Shown here in pieces: positions 26,349-35,965 of a stretch of DNA of 64,000 nucleotides; within the stretch, counting starts at the first letter, position 1; every line of letters begins with the position of its first letter. A program made the translations under genes and the position numbers. This DNA is from Paenibacillus glucanolyticus NBRC 15330 (GTDB lineage Bacteria; Bacillota; Bacilli; Paenibacillales; Paenibacillaceae): positions 1 to 64,000 of the forward strand of contig NZ_BIMC01000008.1 of assembly GCF_004000885.1 (NCBI RefSeq), read 5' to 3'. The notes under the pieces were generated by a model. It did not search any database. It saw only the letters and a list, made by a program, of their open reading frames with translations, and had not been told where the DNA came from.

Positions 26349-27083
26349 ATGGAACCGATAGGAGCATCCGAACCGATGGAGCTGGTGTTCGAACCAGGGC
26401 TGCTCAAGGGTAAGGTGAAGCGAGCCGAAGAATCACCAGATGACTGCGAAGTCAGCGTTCATGTAAAAATGCTGGACGCTGCTGCGCGTGAGGCGGTGCT
26501 GGCCTATCTTCAGGAAGACCCGCAGGCGCTGTACCGCCTGCTCGCAGGCAAAGGTGCCCCTTGGCTCGATGAGCTGGCACCTTCGCCATTGCCGGGCGCT
26601 GCGCTCGCCGCTGCTGCCGACTGCACCTGCGGCCAGTCGGTATGCGGGCACGCTGCGGCCTTGCTGGCTGCCGCAGCGTCGCACATCGCGGCAGAGCCGC
26701 TCCAGCAGCTGACGCTGCTGGGGCTGCCGCGGGAAGCGGTGCTGGCCGGCGTCTTCGCTGCCTGGGCCAAAGCAGCCCCGTCGGCAGGCGGCTCTGCCGC
26801 AGACACGGCCACGCGCGCGAAGGAGAAGGGACCGTCTGGCCCTTCTCCCGGCGAATGGGTGGCCGAAGCCGCGGCCGAGGGCCGGCTGCACCGACCCGGC
26901 CCGCAGCTTGGCGAGCTGGCGGTGCAGCTGTCACCACCGCCTCCGGCAGATCAGCTTGGCCCAGTCGGGGACTGGACAAGCTTGCTGCCCGGCGTCCGCG
27001 GCGCTTCCAAGGCGCTCGGCCTGATCGCCCGCGGGGCGGCCAAGCAAGCCGAGCAGAAGCGCAGAAGTTTGAGGTTGCCTTAG
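26349..27083 (+). CDS. ywqB: SWIM zinc-finger protein (YwqB-like, short)
   Basis: The SWIM motif CxCx4CxH is at C92, C94, C99 and H101 (CTCGQSVCGH). SWIM proteins are thought to bind DNA or proteins and accompany SNF2 helicases. AGGAGG precedes the ATG at 26349; the frame extends 12 codons upstream. The second half is Ala/Gly/Pro-rich, low in complexity and much richer in G+C than either neighbour. At 244 residues it is shorter than I would expect for YwqB, so a degraded or truncated C-terminus is possible. Confidence 0.8.
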   Translation: MEPIGASEPMELVFEPGLLKGKVKRAEESPDDCEVSVHVKMLDAAAREAVLAYLQEDPQALYRLLAGKGAPWLDELAPSPLPGAALAAAADCTCGQSVCGHAAALLAAAASHIAAEPLQQLTLLGLPREAVLAGVFAAWAKAAPSAGGSAADTATRAKEKGPSGPSPGEWVAEAAAEGRLHRPGPQLGELAVQLSPPPPADQLGPVGDWTSLLPGVRGASKALGLIARGAAKQAEQKRRSLRLP

Positions 27084-27269
27084 CTGGGGAATCCATCATA
27101 AATTTGGATGGGATTAGCTAAGGATGGCGCCGTAAAACGCGATAAGCTGCTGTATAACTGACATAATCGGAGTATATCCGCCATGATTCGCCAGCCGCTC
27201 GTTTGTCCCGCTGATTCCCGATAAGGTACAATGAGGTCAGGACAAACTGTGGGAAAGGAAGAAGCAGAG

Positions 27270-28148
27270 ATGAATGCATTTTCGGGAAGAGGAATACGAT
27301 TTACAAGCGTGATGCTGTCATCGCTGCTGTTGACAGGGGCCATTCTGGCGGGGTGTCAATCGGATGATGCGGGTTCCGGCAAGGAGCAGGGGCAGGAGCT
27401 GCAATCGCCTGCGGAAGGTCAGGAAGGAAATACGCTTCCTGAAGGCGGCTCGGGTGACGGAGAGACATCGCCTGAGAATCAGCCAGCAGATCCGGTGATG
27501 GCGAAGCGCAGCGAGAATGCACTCCAGGCCACCATTCAGGAGAGCAATGGCAAGCAAGTCGTAACGAATGCGGAGGCCGTGACGGTGGTTGTGAATAAAC
27601 AGCGCAGCCTGCCGGATGGTTATGAACCCAGTGATCTCGTGGAGCCGAATGTTCCATTTTCTTTTGATGAGCCGCATGAGAAGCGGAACCTGAGAAAAGA
27701 AGCGGCGGATGCACTCGAAGAATTGTTCGATGCAGCCAAAGCGGACGGTATTGAGCTTCGCGCCGTATCAGGATACCGTTCTTATGACCGTCAGAAAACA
27801 ATATATGAGAATAACGTTCGTACCAAAGGGGAGGCAGAGGCTAACCGTGTTAGCGCAGTGCCGGGTACGAGCGAGCATCAAACGGGTCTAACCATTGATG
27901 TGTCCAGTCCAAGCGCAGGCAATGCGCTGGAGGAAGCATTCGGACATACGGAGGAAGGCCAATGGCTGGCACGCCGCGCGCCTGAATTCGGATATATCAT
28001 CCGATATCCGGACGGGGCCGAGGACATTACGGGCTATGTGTACGAGCCGTGGCATATTCGTTATGTTGGCAAGGACTTGGCGCCTGACATCGCCGATAGC
28101 GGCTTGACGCTGGAGGAATACTTCGATGAGGCGAACATTAAACTGTAA
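27270..28148 (+). CDS. VanY-family D-Ala-D-Ala carboxypeptidase lipoprotein
   Basis: Lipobox LAGC at the end of the signal peptide, a long Gly/Glu/Gln-rich linker, then a peptidase M15B domain. The zinc and catalytic motifs SEHQTGLTIDV and EPWHIRYVG are present along with GYRSYDRQ. It should trim the terminal D-Ala from peptidoglycan stem peptides at the outer membrane face. ATG at 27270 follows GGAAAGGAAG. Confidence 0.93.
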   Translation: MNAFSGRGIRFTSVMLSSLLLTGAILAGCQSDDAGSGKEQGQELQSPAEGQEGNTLPEGGSGDGETSPENQPADPVMAKRSENALQATIQESNGKQVVTNAEAVTVVVNKQRSLPDGYEPSDLVEPNVPFSFDEPHEKRNLRKEAADALEELFDAAKADGIELRAVSGYRSYDRQKTIYENNVRTKGEAEANRVSAVPGTSEHQTGLTIDVSSPSAGNALEEAFGHTEEGQWLARRAPEFGYIIRYPDGAEDITGYVYEPWHIRYVGKDLAPDIADSGLTLEEYFDEANIKL

Positions 28149-28259
28149 GCTGTGCTAATAGTCGTAGGATAAACGGGACTTTTTATCCTTGTCCCCCGCC
28201 CTGCAAATCTATAAAGTAGAACAGGACCTGAGGAAGGCCGGGCCATGTTCTTGTTACGT

Positions 28260-28295
28260 GAATGAATCCCGGAGCGGCTGCTCCGGGATTCATTC
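28260..28295. terminator. Perfect 16-bp inverted repeat between convergent genes
   Basis: GAATGAATCCCGGAGC is repeated exactly in inverted form around GGCT. Its place between the VanY gene and the convergent small gene suggests a bidirectional terminator, but no clear T-tract follows on either strand. Confidence 0.6.
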
Positions 28296-28316
28296 GTGTT
28301 GAGTGGAATTTAACGG

Positions 28317-28685
28317 CTATTTATTCAGTGGCGAGTCTTCGTAACCAGGATCATCGTAACCGGTATCCTTCAGCTTGCCTATGATGTTCATATCCTCGAT
28401 GGTTTTGCGAGTGGTTTCATCCCCATGTTCATGGAGAAAGATATAGAGGTTTATCGTTCGTTCATCGTATTCCTCCGCGGCGTCATCATGATCTGCTGAT
28501 TTATAAGGGACAAAGGTGCGTTTAAAAGCGTACCGGTCACTGCTGCTGACCTCATGGAGCAGCCCCCGCAGCTTCGAAACCTCTTCATCATCCATATATA
28601 CAACATATTCATTCGAATCGTTCGGCACATCCTGGATCAGGTTGTGATTGACTGAAACATAATAGGTCTTCTTATCGTTTGTCAT
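28317..28685 (-). CDS. Conserved-looking cytosolic protein of unknown function
   Basis: 122 residues from the ATG at 28685, which has GAGGG upstream; the frame runs 36 codons further without a binding site. I do not recognise the family. It is highly acidic (DDAAEEYDE; GYDDPGYEDSP), with an EYVVYMDDEEVSKL segment and no membrane helix. Confidence 0.7.
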   Translation of the reverse strand: MTNDKKTYYVSVNHNLIQDVPNDSNEYVVYMDDEEVSKLRGLLHEVSSSDRYAFKRTFVPYKSADHDDAAEEYDERTINLYIFLHEHGDETTRKTIEDMNIIGKLKDTGYDDPGYEDSPLNK

Positions 28686-29069
28686 AATAATATCCCTCCA
28701 GACTTCGGCAGCATGCGCTGCACGGAAATAGGGTGTGGCTAAGAGGCAAGTTGTATCCTTTAGGGTGCGGTGCATTTTTCTAATCATATACACGTTCAGG
28801 ACGTGGATGAATCAAGAGAGAGGATTGGAAGGCCCTTCCTTTTTCACATGAGGCATGGAATTTGGTATGATAGTATAACCATGACGGCAGTATACTGGAC
28901 GATAAGAGATCATATGATGGCTCGAGGTTCAGTCTGTGAACTGCAAAGAAACATGGGATAGCCCGGTTTATGGCTAACTACAAATCGTTTATAACCATAA
29001 TGAAGAGATATGGCAATGAGCCGACGATTGTCGAAAGACTCGGGATATGCGAAAGAGGAGGATTTATGA
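28686..29069. other. Intergenic region before the zinc-ribbon gene
   Basis: A possible promoter for the gene at 29070 is TTTTCA (28841) with TATGAT (28865-28870), 18 bp apart. No ORF here has a convincing ribosome binding site. Confidence 0.35.
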
Positions 29070-29921
29070 ATGAATATTTTGCAAAAGCTAAAAGATGGTG
29101 CCAATCGTGCAACTGAAAAAGCCCAGCACGTGGTGGAAGTGAATAAACTGAACAGCCAAATTGCGGAAATTGAACAACAGCGGAGTTCCTATTACTTGCA
29201 GATGGGTAAAGTTTTCTATGAAGGCTACCGCTTGCAGGATATGACCATCGCGGAAAAGGAAATGGTGGAGCTCGCCCAGACCTGCGATGGTTTGCAGGAA
29301 CAAATCGAAGCGATCCGGAACCGGATTGCGGTGCTCAAGAATGAGCGTGTCTGCGAATGCGGCCGGGTCGTTGCGCTGGATGCCAATTTCTGTCCTTATT
29401 GCGGGAACAAGCTTGCTAATCTGATGAATCCGGAAGAATCGGCTCCGGAAGAACCTAAAGAGCAGCAGGAGCGCAAGAGCATGTTGTTTGATGATCATGA
29501 ATATGCAGCTGCCGAAGAACAACAGGAACGGGAAGAGCTTCATTCCTATGAATACCGTCAGAATCCGGATCCATACGAGGTCGATTCGTATGAGCCGGAG
29601 CCAGAGCCGGAACATGATCGCGATCGTGGACGTGAGCTTGAGGATATCGAGTTGTCTGAACCGGAGGTAGATGGAGATCAGCTGCGCTTGGAGCAGGAAG
29701 AGCAGGAGAAGGAGCGCCGTCACTGGGAGGAGCTTGAGCGTGAGCGGGAGAGACAGCTGGAGCTTGATCGCAGGATACGCTTCTGGCAGGAGAATAACCA
29801 AAGTCAGGACTATGTAGGCGACGATGAGGAAACCCGCGATATGGTGAAATGTCAAATCTGCAGTGTCGACCTGCCAAAGGGCTCCAAATGGTGCCCGCGC
29901 TGCGGCGCTGAACAGATTTAA
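29070..29921 (+). CDS. Zinc-ribbon protein with coiled coil and acidic linker
   Basis: 283 residues. The first 90 form a coiled coil (KLNSQIAEIEQQRSSYYLQM). A zinc ribbon follows (CECG-x11-CPYCG), then about 140 strongly charged residues rich in Glu and Arg, and a second zinc ribbon at the C-terminus (CQICSVDLPKGSKWCPRCG). AGGAGG lies eight bases before the ATG. The double ribbon suggests a nucleic-acid or protein scaffold; no function is assigned. The TrmB-like gene follows in the same direction. Confidence 0.85.
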   Translation: MNILQKLKDGANRATEKAQHVVEVNKLNSQIAEIEQQRSSYYLQMGKVFYEGYRLQDMTIAEKEMVELAQTCDGLQEQIEAIRNRIAVLKNERVCECGRVVALDANFCPYCGNKLANLMNPEESAPEEPKEQQERKSMLFDDHEYAAAEEQQEREELHSYEYRQNPDPYEVDSYEPEPEPEHDRDRGRELEDIELSEPEVDGDQLRLEQEEQEKERRHWEELERERERQLELDRRIRFWQENNQSQDYVGDDEETRDMVKCQICSVDLPKGSKWCPRCGAEQI

Positions 29922-30016
29922 GATGTAGGGATCGGACGATCATGCCCTTGCGCGCGAGAGAAGACTTTTATATATGAATGAGCAAGCGTTCAAGCATCTA
30001 TGGGAGGACTAATATT

Positions 30017-30919
30017 ATGGAACAATTGCTGCATCATCTGCGCAATTTGGGATTTACGGAGATTGAATCGAAGATTATGGTGGACCTGGCCGAGTATGGG
30101 CCTGCGGGTGGTTATGAGGTCGCTAAACGCCTGGGAGCCTCGCGCTCTAACGTATATGCAGCCATGCAGCGCCTGGAGCGGCAGGGGGCACTGGAGCGTA
30201 TGAGCGGAGAACCTGTTCGTTACCGTTCGCTGAAGCCGGAGGAATTGACGCGGATGATATCCGGGCGCGTGGAAGCATCACTGGCTTTTGTGGAGAAGAG
30301 CCTGCCGCGGGGCAGCGGAACGGCAGCTCCCTTCCTTAGCATGGAAGGCGACCAAGCCGTGCTGGATGTTCTAGCCCGGGAATTAAAGCGGGCCCAGCGA
30401 GAGATTGTAGTTGACGTATGGCGTGAGGAAGCCGCACTTCTGCGCGAACCGCTAGCTGAGGCCGAAGCGCGCGGAGTCAAGGTTCTGTGGGCCTGTGACG
30501 GACCTGACCAGGGGCTCTCTAGAACGCTGGCATGGTCAGGATGGAACGGCCTTGCGGAGCGCCGAGGGGGCGGCCGGAAATTTTCGTTTGTGGTAGACCG
30601 GCAATGGTGCATACTCGGCATGCGCGGAGGAGATTATGATACAGGGGCCGTGATCACGGAGCATCCGGTAATGGCAGAGCTGCTGCTGCATCATTTTACC
30701 CAGGAGATGGTCTTGTTCCAGCTTGAACAGGATATGGGCGAACAGCTGGAAGAGCGCTATGGAGATCATTTTGGCCTCATTCAAAGCCAGTATCTGAATG
30801 CAGAAGCAGACCTTGAATCCACGGAGGAGAGCATCACTTCGACACATTCGGATGTGTTGGAGGAACTGGAAGTGGACGCCACAGAAATCGTAGACGAAGC
30901 CAGCCGCAACACAGCCTGA
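30017..30919 (+). CDS. TrmB-family transcriptional regulator
   Basis: N-terminal winged helix (LGFTEIESKIMVDLAEYGPAGGYEVAKRLG; SRSNVYAAMQRLERQG), followed by the TrmB/PLD-like sensor region (REIVVDVWREEA). In Archaea and some Firmicutes TrmB members respond to sugars. The C-terminal 60 residues are acidic and extra to the core. ATG at 30017 has GGGAGG upstream. Confidence 0.87.
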   Translation: MEQLLHHLRNLGFTEIESKIMVDLAEYGPAGGYEVAKRLGASRSNVYAAMQRLERQGALERMSGEPVRYRSLKPEELTRMISGRVEASLAFVEKSLPRGSGTAAPFLSMEGDQAVLDVLARELKRAQREIVVDVWREEAALLREPLAEAEARGVKVLWACDGPDQGLSRTLAWSGWNGLAERRGGGRKFSFVVDRQWCILGMRGGDYDTGAVITEHPVMAELLLHHFTQEMVLFQLEQDMGEQLEERYGDHFGLIQSQYLNAEADLESTEESITSTHSDVLEELEVDATEIVDEASRNTA

Positions 30920-31156
30920 GCAAAGGCCTGCGATATTCAGTTGACCAGAAGTGACTTTTCTCACAGATGGCTATCATATTTTATCATACAATGAAGTAGA
31001 CATATTAGGATATGAACGCCGGGAAGGTTCTTGGCGTTTATTTGCTTAAGATTCGGTATGGGTTTTAGAATGAAGGTTGAGATGACAGGAGATCATGAGA
31101 GAGACGGATTTATTCGACAACCACGACAACCACGACAACCAAGAGAAGGGGGATGA

Positions 31157-31468
31157 ATGAGCATGGAATGCATCGTTCATTTTACAGTCGGACACAAGGA
31201 AGGGCCTAAGAAGCTGCGGGGATTGATTTTTGTTGATAAAGGCAAGAGTCCTACAGGCCAGCAGCTGCTCGACATGTTTCATGAAATGGAATACCAGGTG
31301 GTGCCTGATCCCCATGACGAGCTGCTGTTTAGACCGGAGAATAGTGCCGAAACCTATACGTATATCCGGGTGAACGAGCTGGATCTGGGTCAAGAGCGGT
31401 ATACGGAAGATCGCAATCTTAAGTCGCTTCTGAATGAGCTGCTCCCTAAACAAAGAACAGGTCTATAA
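31157..31468 (+). CDS. Small protein of unknown function
   Basis: 103 residues with AAGGGGG before the ATG. The sequence is well mixed and looks coding (GPKKLRGLIFVDKGKSPTG; YTYIRVNELDLGQERY), with no signal peptide or membrane helix. I do not recognise the family. A short CACGACAAC triple repeat lies just upstream (31116-31142). Confidence 0.65.
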   Translation: MSMECIVHFTVGHKEGPKKLRGLIFVDKGKSPTGQQLLDMFHEMEYQVVPDPHDELLFRPENSAETYTYIRVNELDLGQERYTEDRNLKSLLNELLPKQRTGL

Positions 31469-31594
31469 CTGCAAAATACGGGTCATTCATCATCAGTACC
31501 CCAACTAAATAGATCGGAAATCCCCCCTTCCGCGGCGTCCGCTGGGATTTATAAAATCCACTTGTTATAATGGATGTTACGGAAGGGGATGACG

Positions 31595-32692
31595 ATGTTT
31601 ATTTTTGTAGGAATTGTAGCGATTATAATTTATGGCTTATTGGTTTATTATATCGGGCGAAGCGTATGGAGCTGGATGAAACCCGGCCCCTCCCTTGCGC
31701 TCAAAATGGTGTATATTGCCGTGCTGACCGTGGTATCGACATCGTTTATATCCGGACGGTTTCTCGGTAACCTTACGGTGCTGAATATTATCGGCTCCTA
31801 CTGGATGGCTATATTCTATGTGTTGATCGTTCTGCTACCGTTGATGCATATCACGTTATGGCTGCTGAGAATGACGGCCTTGCGGAGAGACGGCATGGAG
31901 AAGGTTGCTGGTTCCATCGTACTTTTGTTGATGGTCATTCTGATTGGCTTTGGCTCCTTTAATGCATATAGTCCAGTGGTGCGGGCTTACAACATTCACG
32001 TAGCCAAGGACGCCGGCGCACTTCAGCAGCTGAATATCGTCATGGCATCCGACATGCACTTCGGCGTACTGTCAGGCAAGGCCCATGCCGAGCGAATGGT
32101 GAAGGAAATCAATGACCTGAAGCCCGATATGGTGTTATTCCCGGGCGATATTATTGATGACGATCTGGATGCGTACTTGCACCAAGGCATTGATCAGATT
32201 CTGACTGGCATCCAGGCACCTTACGGTGTGTATGCATCGCTAGGGAACCATGATCGCTTCGAAGGGGAAATTCCGGAGTTGATCGAGGCGCTTGAACAGA
32301 GTGGCATGACCGTATTGTATGATGAGAAGCAGACGGTGGAGGGCATAACGCTTGTAGGCAGGCGTGACAAACAGGATCAGGACCGAGCTGCGTTATCCTC
32401 GATCATGGAGGGTGCGGACTTGTCCAAGCCTGTCTTTCTGCTGGATCATCAGCCCAATGCGCTGGGCGAGGCTCAGGAGCAGGGCGTTGATTTGACCGTT
32501 TCCGGCCACACGCATCGCGGGCAAGTCTTCCCGGCACATTTGATTACCCAGGCCTTGTTCGAGAATGATTGGGGGTACCTGCAAAAAGGACAGATGCATT
32601 CCATCGTTTCTTCAGGCTATGGATTCTGGGGACCGCCGATTCGGCTGGGCTCTCGTTCCGAGATCGTACAGATCCATGTTACCTTTGAATAA
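31595..32692 (+). CDS. Membrane-anchored metallophosphoesterase
   Basis: Four N-terminal membrane helices precede a calcineurin-like domain with all metal motifs: DMHFG, GDIIDDD, GNHD and GHTHRGQ. The layout matches YkuE/YpbG-type phosphoesterases that act at the membrane surface. ATG at 31595 lies seven bases after GGAAGGGG. A terminator follows directly. Confidence 0.92.
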   Translation: MFIFVGIVAIIIYGLLVYYIGRSVWSWMKPGPSLALKMVYIAVLTVVSTSFISGRFLGNLTVLNIIGSYWMAIFYVLIVLLPLMHITLWLLRMTALRRDGMEKVAGSIVLLLMVILIGFGSFNAYSPVVRAYNIHVAKDAGALQQLNIVMASDMHFGVLSGKAHAERMVKEINDLKPDMVLFPGDIIDDDLDAYLHQGIDQILTGIQAPYGVYASLGNHDRFEGEIPELIEALEQSGMTVLYDEKQTVEGITLVGRRDKQDQDRAALSSIMEGADLSKPVFLLDHQPNALGEAQEQGVDLTVSGHTHRGQVFPAHLITQALFENDWGYLQKGQMHSIVSSGYGFWGPPIRLGSRSEIVQIHVTFE

Positions 32693-32719
32693 ATGACCGC
32701 AGCAGAAAAGCTGTTGAGG

Positions 32720-32742
32720 AAGCCGCCCGGGGGTGGCTTTTT
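32720..32742 (+). terminator. Terminator after the metallophosphoesterase
   Basis: AGCCGCCC pairs with GGGTGGCT, followed by TTTTTC. Confidence 0.75.
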
Positions 32743-32832
32743 CATTTGCAGGTTGCAGTTCAGGAAGCGTACGTTTTTAATTTCCGTAAATTTTCACTTT
32801 ATTTTTTCATACGGAATGCGTTATACTTCATT

Positions 32833-32864
32833 CATTCGGAAATTCAACCATTCGGAAATTCAAC
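32833..32864. repeat. Perfect tandem duplication of 16 bp
   Basis: CATTCGGAAATTCAAC occurs twice head to tail, 45 bp before the riboswitch aptamer, in the probable promoter region of xpt. Confidence 0.8.
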
Positions 32865-32907
32865 ATTTATACGTAAGCATTCTAAGATATTTGGATATCA
32901 TACTTTT

Positions 32908-32973
32908 CTCGTATAGGTGCAGGAATAGGCCTGCATGTTTCTACCCGATCACCGGAAATGATTGGACTACGGG
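32908..32973 (+). ncRNA. Guanine riboswitch (purine aptamer)
   Basis: The conserved purine-aptamer core is present: CTCGTATA for P1/J1-2, a P2 hairpin (TGCAGG/CCTGCA), TGTTTCTACCC for J2-3, a P3 hairpin (CCGATCA/TGATTGG) and GGACTACG for J3-1/P1. The specificity base in GAC-T is C, which selects guanine (U would select adenine). It controls the xpt-pbuX salvage operon directly downstream. Confidence 0.93.
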
Positions 32974-32994
32974 TTATGGCAGCAGCAGCGGACA

Positions 32995-33033
32995 AGCCAG
33001 GTCAATGGACCGGTTGGCTAACGGTGCGTTTTT
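32995..33033 (+). terminator. Expression platform of the guanine riboswitch
   Basis: AGCCAGGTC can pair with GACCGGTTGGCT, and a run of five T ends at 33033. With guanine bound, this hairpin should stop transcription. The pairing is imperfect and the T-run is nine bases from the stem, so the exact structure is uncertain. Confidence 0.5.
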
Positions 33034-33131
33034 GTTGCTTATGCCCACTTGTTTCTTTCCCGGCGTTTCGGTGAGAGGAGGAAGTGGGCTTTTCTTGCTT
33101 GGAATGTGAACAAAATTTAAGGGGGAGCATC

Positions 33132-33701
33132 ATGCAATTACTGCAGAACAAAGTGAAAGAGGAAGGCATTGTATTAAGCGGACAGGTACTGAAGGTGGAT
33201 TCGTTCCTGAATCACCAGATGGATCCGGTATTGATGAAAGAGGTTGGAAAGGAATTTACACGGTTGTTCAAGGAAGCGAATGTGACGCGTGTATTGACCA
33301 TCGAATCCTCCGGCATCGCACCCGGCATTATGACCGCGCTTGAGATGGAAGTGCCTCTCATCTTTGCACGGAAGCAGAAGTCGCTGACGCTCCGTGAGGA
33401 TATATTCGTGGAGAAAGTGTACTCCTTCACCAAGCAGGAAACGAATGAAATTACGGTAGCGAAGAAATTTATCAAGCCAGGCGATAAAGTGCTGATCGTG
33501 GACGATTTCCTTGCGAATGGCGAGGCGGCATTTGGACTTGCGCGCATCGTTGAGCAGGCGGGAGCTGAAGTGGCAGGCATCGGTATCGTCATCGAAAAAG
33601 CGTTCCAACCCGGAGGGCGATTGCTGGCTGAAGCGGGTTACCGGGTCGAATCGCTTGTACGTATTGCATCACTTGATGATGGTGTAGTGACATTCGCATA
33701 G
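33132..33701 (+). CDS. xpt: Xanthine phosphoribosyltransferase
   Basis: Xpt converts xanthine and PRPP to XMP in purine salvage. The 189-residue protein shows [36 protein letters not shown] family features and the PRPP loop [17 protein letters not shown] at 33132 follows GGGGGAG. It is the first gene of the riboswitch-controlled operon, 38 bp before pbuX. Confidence 0.97.
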   Translation: MQLLQNKVKEEGIVLSGQVLKVDSFLNHQMDPVLMKEVGKEFTRLFKEANVTRVLTIESSGIAPGIMTALEMEVPLIFARKQKSLTLREDIFVEKVYSFTKQETNEITVAKKFIKPGDKVLIVDDFLANGEAAFGLARIVEQAGAEVAGIGIVIEKAFQPGGRLLAEAGYRVESLVRIASLDDGVVTFA

Positions 33702-33739
33702 AACCAAGCCAACAATTTATTGGGAGGAATTAAGAAGTC

Positions 33740-35104
33740 ATGGAACAGCAGAAACAAGCGGTGCAAGATCCGATCTTTGATAAGAATCGGAATCCGGGTA
33801 AAACCTTTTCACTGGGTCTGCAGCATGTATTGGCAATGTACGCAGGGGCTATTATCGTACCGCTTATCGTTGGCGGGGCGCTCGGTTTAACGACGGAGCA
33901 GCTGACGTATTTGATCGCCATCGACCTGCTTGCATGCGGGGTGGCAACTCTGCTGCAGGTGTTCGGCAACAAGTATTTCGGCATCGGCTTGCCGGTCATG
34001 CTGGGCTGTGCCTTTCAGGCGGTGGGTCCGATGATCATTATCGGACAGCAGCACGGGATGTCGGCTATTTACGGAGCGATCATTGCTTCCGGTTTATTTG
34101 TAATTCTGTTCTCCGGTCTGTTTGGCAAGCTGATTAAGGTGTTTCCGCCTGTCGTTACAGGCTCTGTTGTAACCATCATTGGTTTGACGCTGATACCTGT
34201 TGCTTTGACGGATCTAGGGGGCGGTGCGAATGCCGGCGAAGAATTTGGCAGTATGCTGAACCTTAGCCTTGGCTTTGGGGTGCTGGTTTTCATTATTATT
34301 ATGAACCGTTTTGCAAAAGGGTTCTGGCGTTCCATCTCCGTCCTCCTTGGTCTGATTATCGGTACCATTGCTGCTGCTATGTTCGGGGGCCTGGATCTGA
34401 CGCCACTGCGTGAAGCGGGATGGTTCCGTGCTCCGCAGCCATTCTATTTTGGAACTCCGGAGTTTAAAATCGTTCCGATCGTAACGATGATTCTCGTGGC
34501 GATTGTCAGTGTGGCGGAATCCACGGGTGTATTTATGGCGCTTGGCAAAATCGTAGACCGAGATATTACCTCCAAAGATCTTTCGCGCGGTTACCGTGCA
34601 GAAGGAATCGCTATTGTGGTAGGTGGTATTTTCAACTCGTTCCCTTACACCACTTACTCTCAAAACGTTGGTTTGATCCAGATGAGTCGCGTGAAGACAC
34701 GGGACGTGATTGTTGTAGCAGGCAGTCTGCTGATCCTGATCGGGTTTGTTCCGAAAATTGCGGCTTTGACTCAACTGGTACCTCCTTCTGTGCTCGGTGG
34801 GGCCATGGTTGCATTGTTCGGAATGGTTGTATCTTCCGGTATTCGCATGCTGGGGGATCAGGTTGACTTGAACCGTCATGAGAACCTGTTCATCATTGCT
34901 TGTTCTGTGGGTATGGGACTTGGCGTGACGACTGTACCGGATCTCTTCGCTAATTTGCCGGACAGCATCCGTATTCTTGCAGATAACGGCATTGTTGCAG
35001 GCAGCTTGACAGCAATCGTGCTGAACCTGATATTTAACGGGTTGAACTATACGAAGCCTACTCGTACAGAGCAAGGTGATACTGCGGAAGGGCATGCCGC
35101 ATAA
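33740..35104 (+). CDS. pbuX: Xanthine permease (NCS2 family)
   Basis: A 454-residue uracil/xanthine-type symporter with 12-14 membrane segments, opening LGLQHVLAMYAGAIIVPLIVG and the NCS2 signature region near AVAESTGVF (here SVAESTGVFMALGK). It imports xanthine for Xpt. TGGGAGGAA precedes the ATG. Confidence 0.97.
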   Translation: MEQQKQAVQDPIFDKNRNPGKTFSLGLQHVLAMYAGAIIVPLIVGGALGLTTEQLTYLIAIDLLACGVATLLQVFGNKYFGIGLPVMLGCAFQAVGPMIIIGQQHGMSAIYGAIIASGLFVILFSGLFGKLIKVFPPVVTGSVVTIIGLTLIPVALTDLGGGANAGEEFGSMLNLSLGFGVLVFIIIMNRFAKGFWRSISVLLGLIIGTIAAAMFGGLDLTPLREAGWFRAPQPFYFGTPEFKIVPIVTMILVAIVSVAESTGVFMALGKIVDRDITSKDLSRGYRAEGIAIVVGGIFNSFPYTTYSQNVGLIQMSRVKTRDVIVVAGSLLILIGFVPKIAALTQLVPPSVLGGAMVALFGMVVSSGIRMLGDQVDLNRHENLFIIACSVGMGLGVTTVPDLFANLPDSIRILADNGIVAGSLTAIVLNLIFNGLNYTKPTRTEQGDTAEGHAA

Positions 35105-35150
35105 GGAGTGCCTGTGTAAGCAGCTGGATAACTCGGGTTTCAAAAAGAAG

Positions 35151-35190
35151 AAGGCAGAGCAAGATTCCATATCTTGCTCTGCCTTTTATT
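35151..35190 (+). terminator. Terminator of xpt-pbuX
   Basis: AAGGCAGAGCAAGAT pairs perfectly with ATCTTGCTCTGCCTT around TCCAT, followed by a T-rich tail. Confidence 0.9.
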
Positions 35191-35373
35191 ATGGACTGAC
35201 GGGATCGCTGCACCGGCATTACAGATGGATAGCGACGGCGAGTCGCTATCCGTGATTCTCTTCAATATTACTCACGGTTATCTTGGTTATGGCCGTTACC
35301 CGGTGTTATGCGGACCCGTGGGTTTCTTTGAATGATGGGTTGGGGGCTATGGCTGCTCCGTGTCTGCATGAAT

Positions 35374-35493
35374 GTAACTAATGTGATGGATTGTTGTGAT
35401 CTGAATGTAATAAGTAACTAACACAATAGAATGCTGCTTGTTCTGCATAGTAACTAAAGTGATCGCTGCTGCATGAATAGTAACTAATGTGAT
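35374..35493. repeat. Four dispersed copies of GTAACTAAnGTGAT
   Basis: Copies at 35374-35387, 35414-35427 (degenerate, ends ACACAAT), 35451-35464 and 35480-35493. Spacing is 40, 37 and 29 bp. No ORF covers them. They abut the palindromic element. Confidence 0.65.
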
Positions 35494-35528
35494 AGTTGAT
35501 GTCCCCTCGAATCAGGAGCTATTAGCTA

Positions 35529-35730
35529 ACGGACCTCATATCCCTTATTTACAGGATATCGCCACTTCCTCAACTCTAACGGACACAGTAGTCGTTAAAG
35601 TGTCCATATGGGCTTGATATCCCCACCGTTAGTTGTCAAATAACGCTTCCAGGGTCCGTTACATCTCAAAACATGCTCGCTTTTTGAAAATAACGTCTAC
35701 TAGGTCCGTTACGCCATATTTACCTATAGC
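35529..35730. repeat. Interspersed palindromic element, copy B
   Basis: Shares the order of motifs with copy A: GCTAACGGACC, CTCTAACGGACACAGTAG plus CGTTAAAGTG, AATAACGCTTCCAGGGTCCG and AATAACGTCTACTAGGTCCG. The second arm and the last arm form an imperfect inverted repeat of about 23 bp. Non-coding. Confidence 0.7.
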
Positions 35731-35875
35731 ACTAGCACGGATAAAGGGTGAACTGCACCCTTAAGAGGGTCAATTTAAAAAAAGTCCCGAACTTAAGAAC
35801 AACTTCGCTCCAGCATACGGGTCGAATTCAGCCTGCTCTCTAACAGCGTTCCCAGCAGCGGTCCCGAACAACCAA

Positions 35876-35915
35876 AACGGCCTCGCTCCAGATGCAGGAG
35901 CGAGGCCGTTTTTTT
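35876..35915. terminator. Strong bidirectional hairpin
   Basis: AACGGCCTCGCTCC pairs perfectly with GGAGCGAGGCCGTT, with seven T on the plus side and four T on the minus side. It is placed to end the minus-strand gene at 35966. Confidence 0.85.
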
Positions 35916-35965
35916 GTTGTTCACATATGCAATAATGTATCCAGTCGTAATGGGAGCAGCTCACG

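Noticed and set aside
34214..35170. 318-codon minus-strand ORF opposite pbuX
   Set aside because: Antisense shadow of a recognised permease; composition rich in His/Asn/Arg is typical of shadows.
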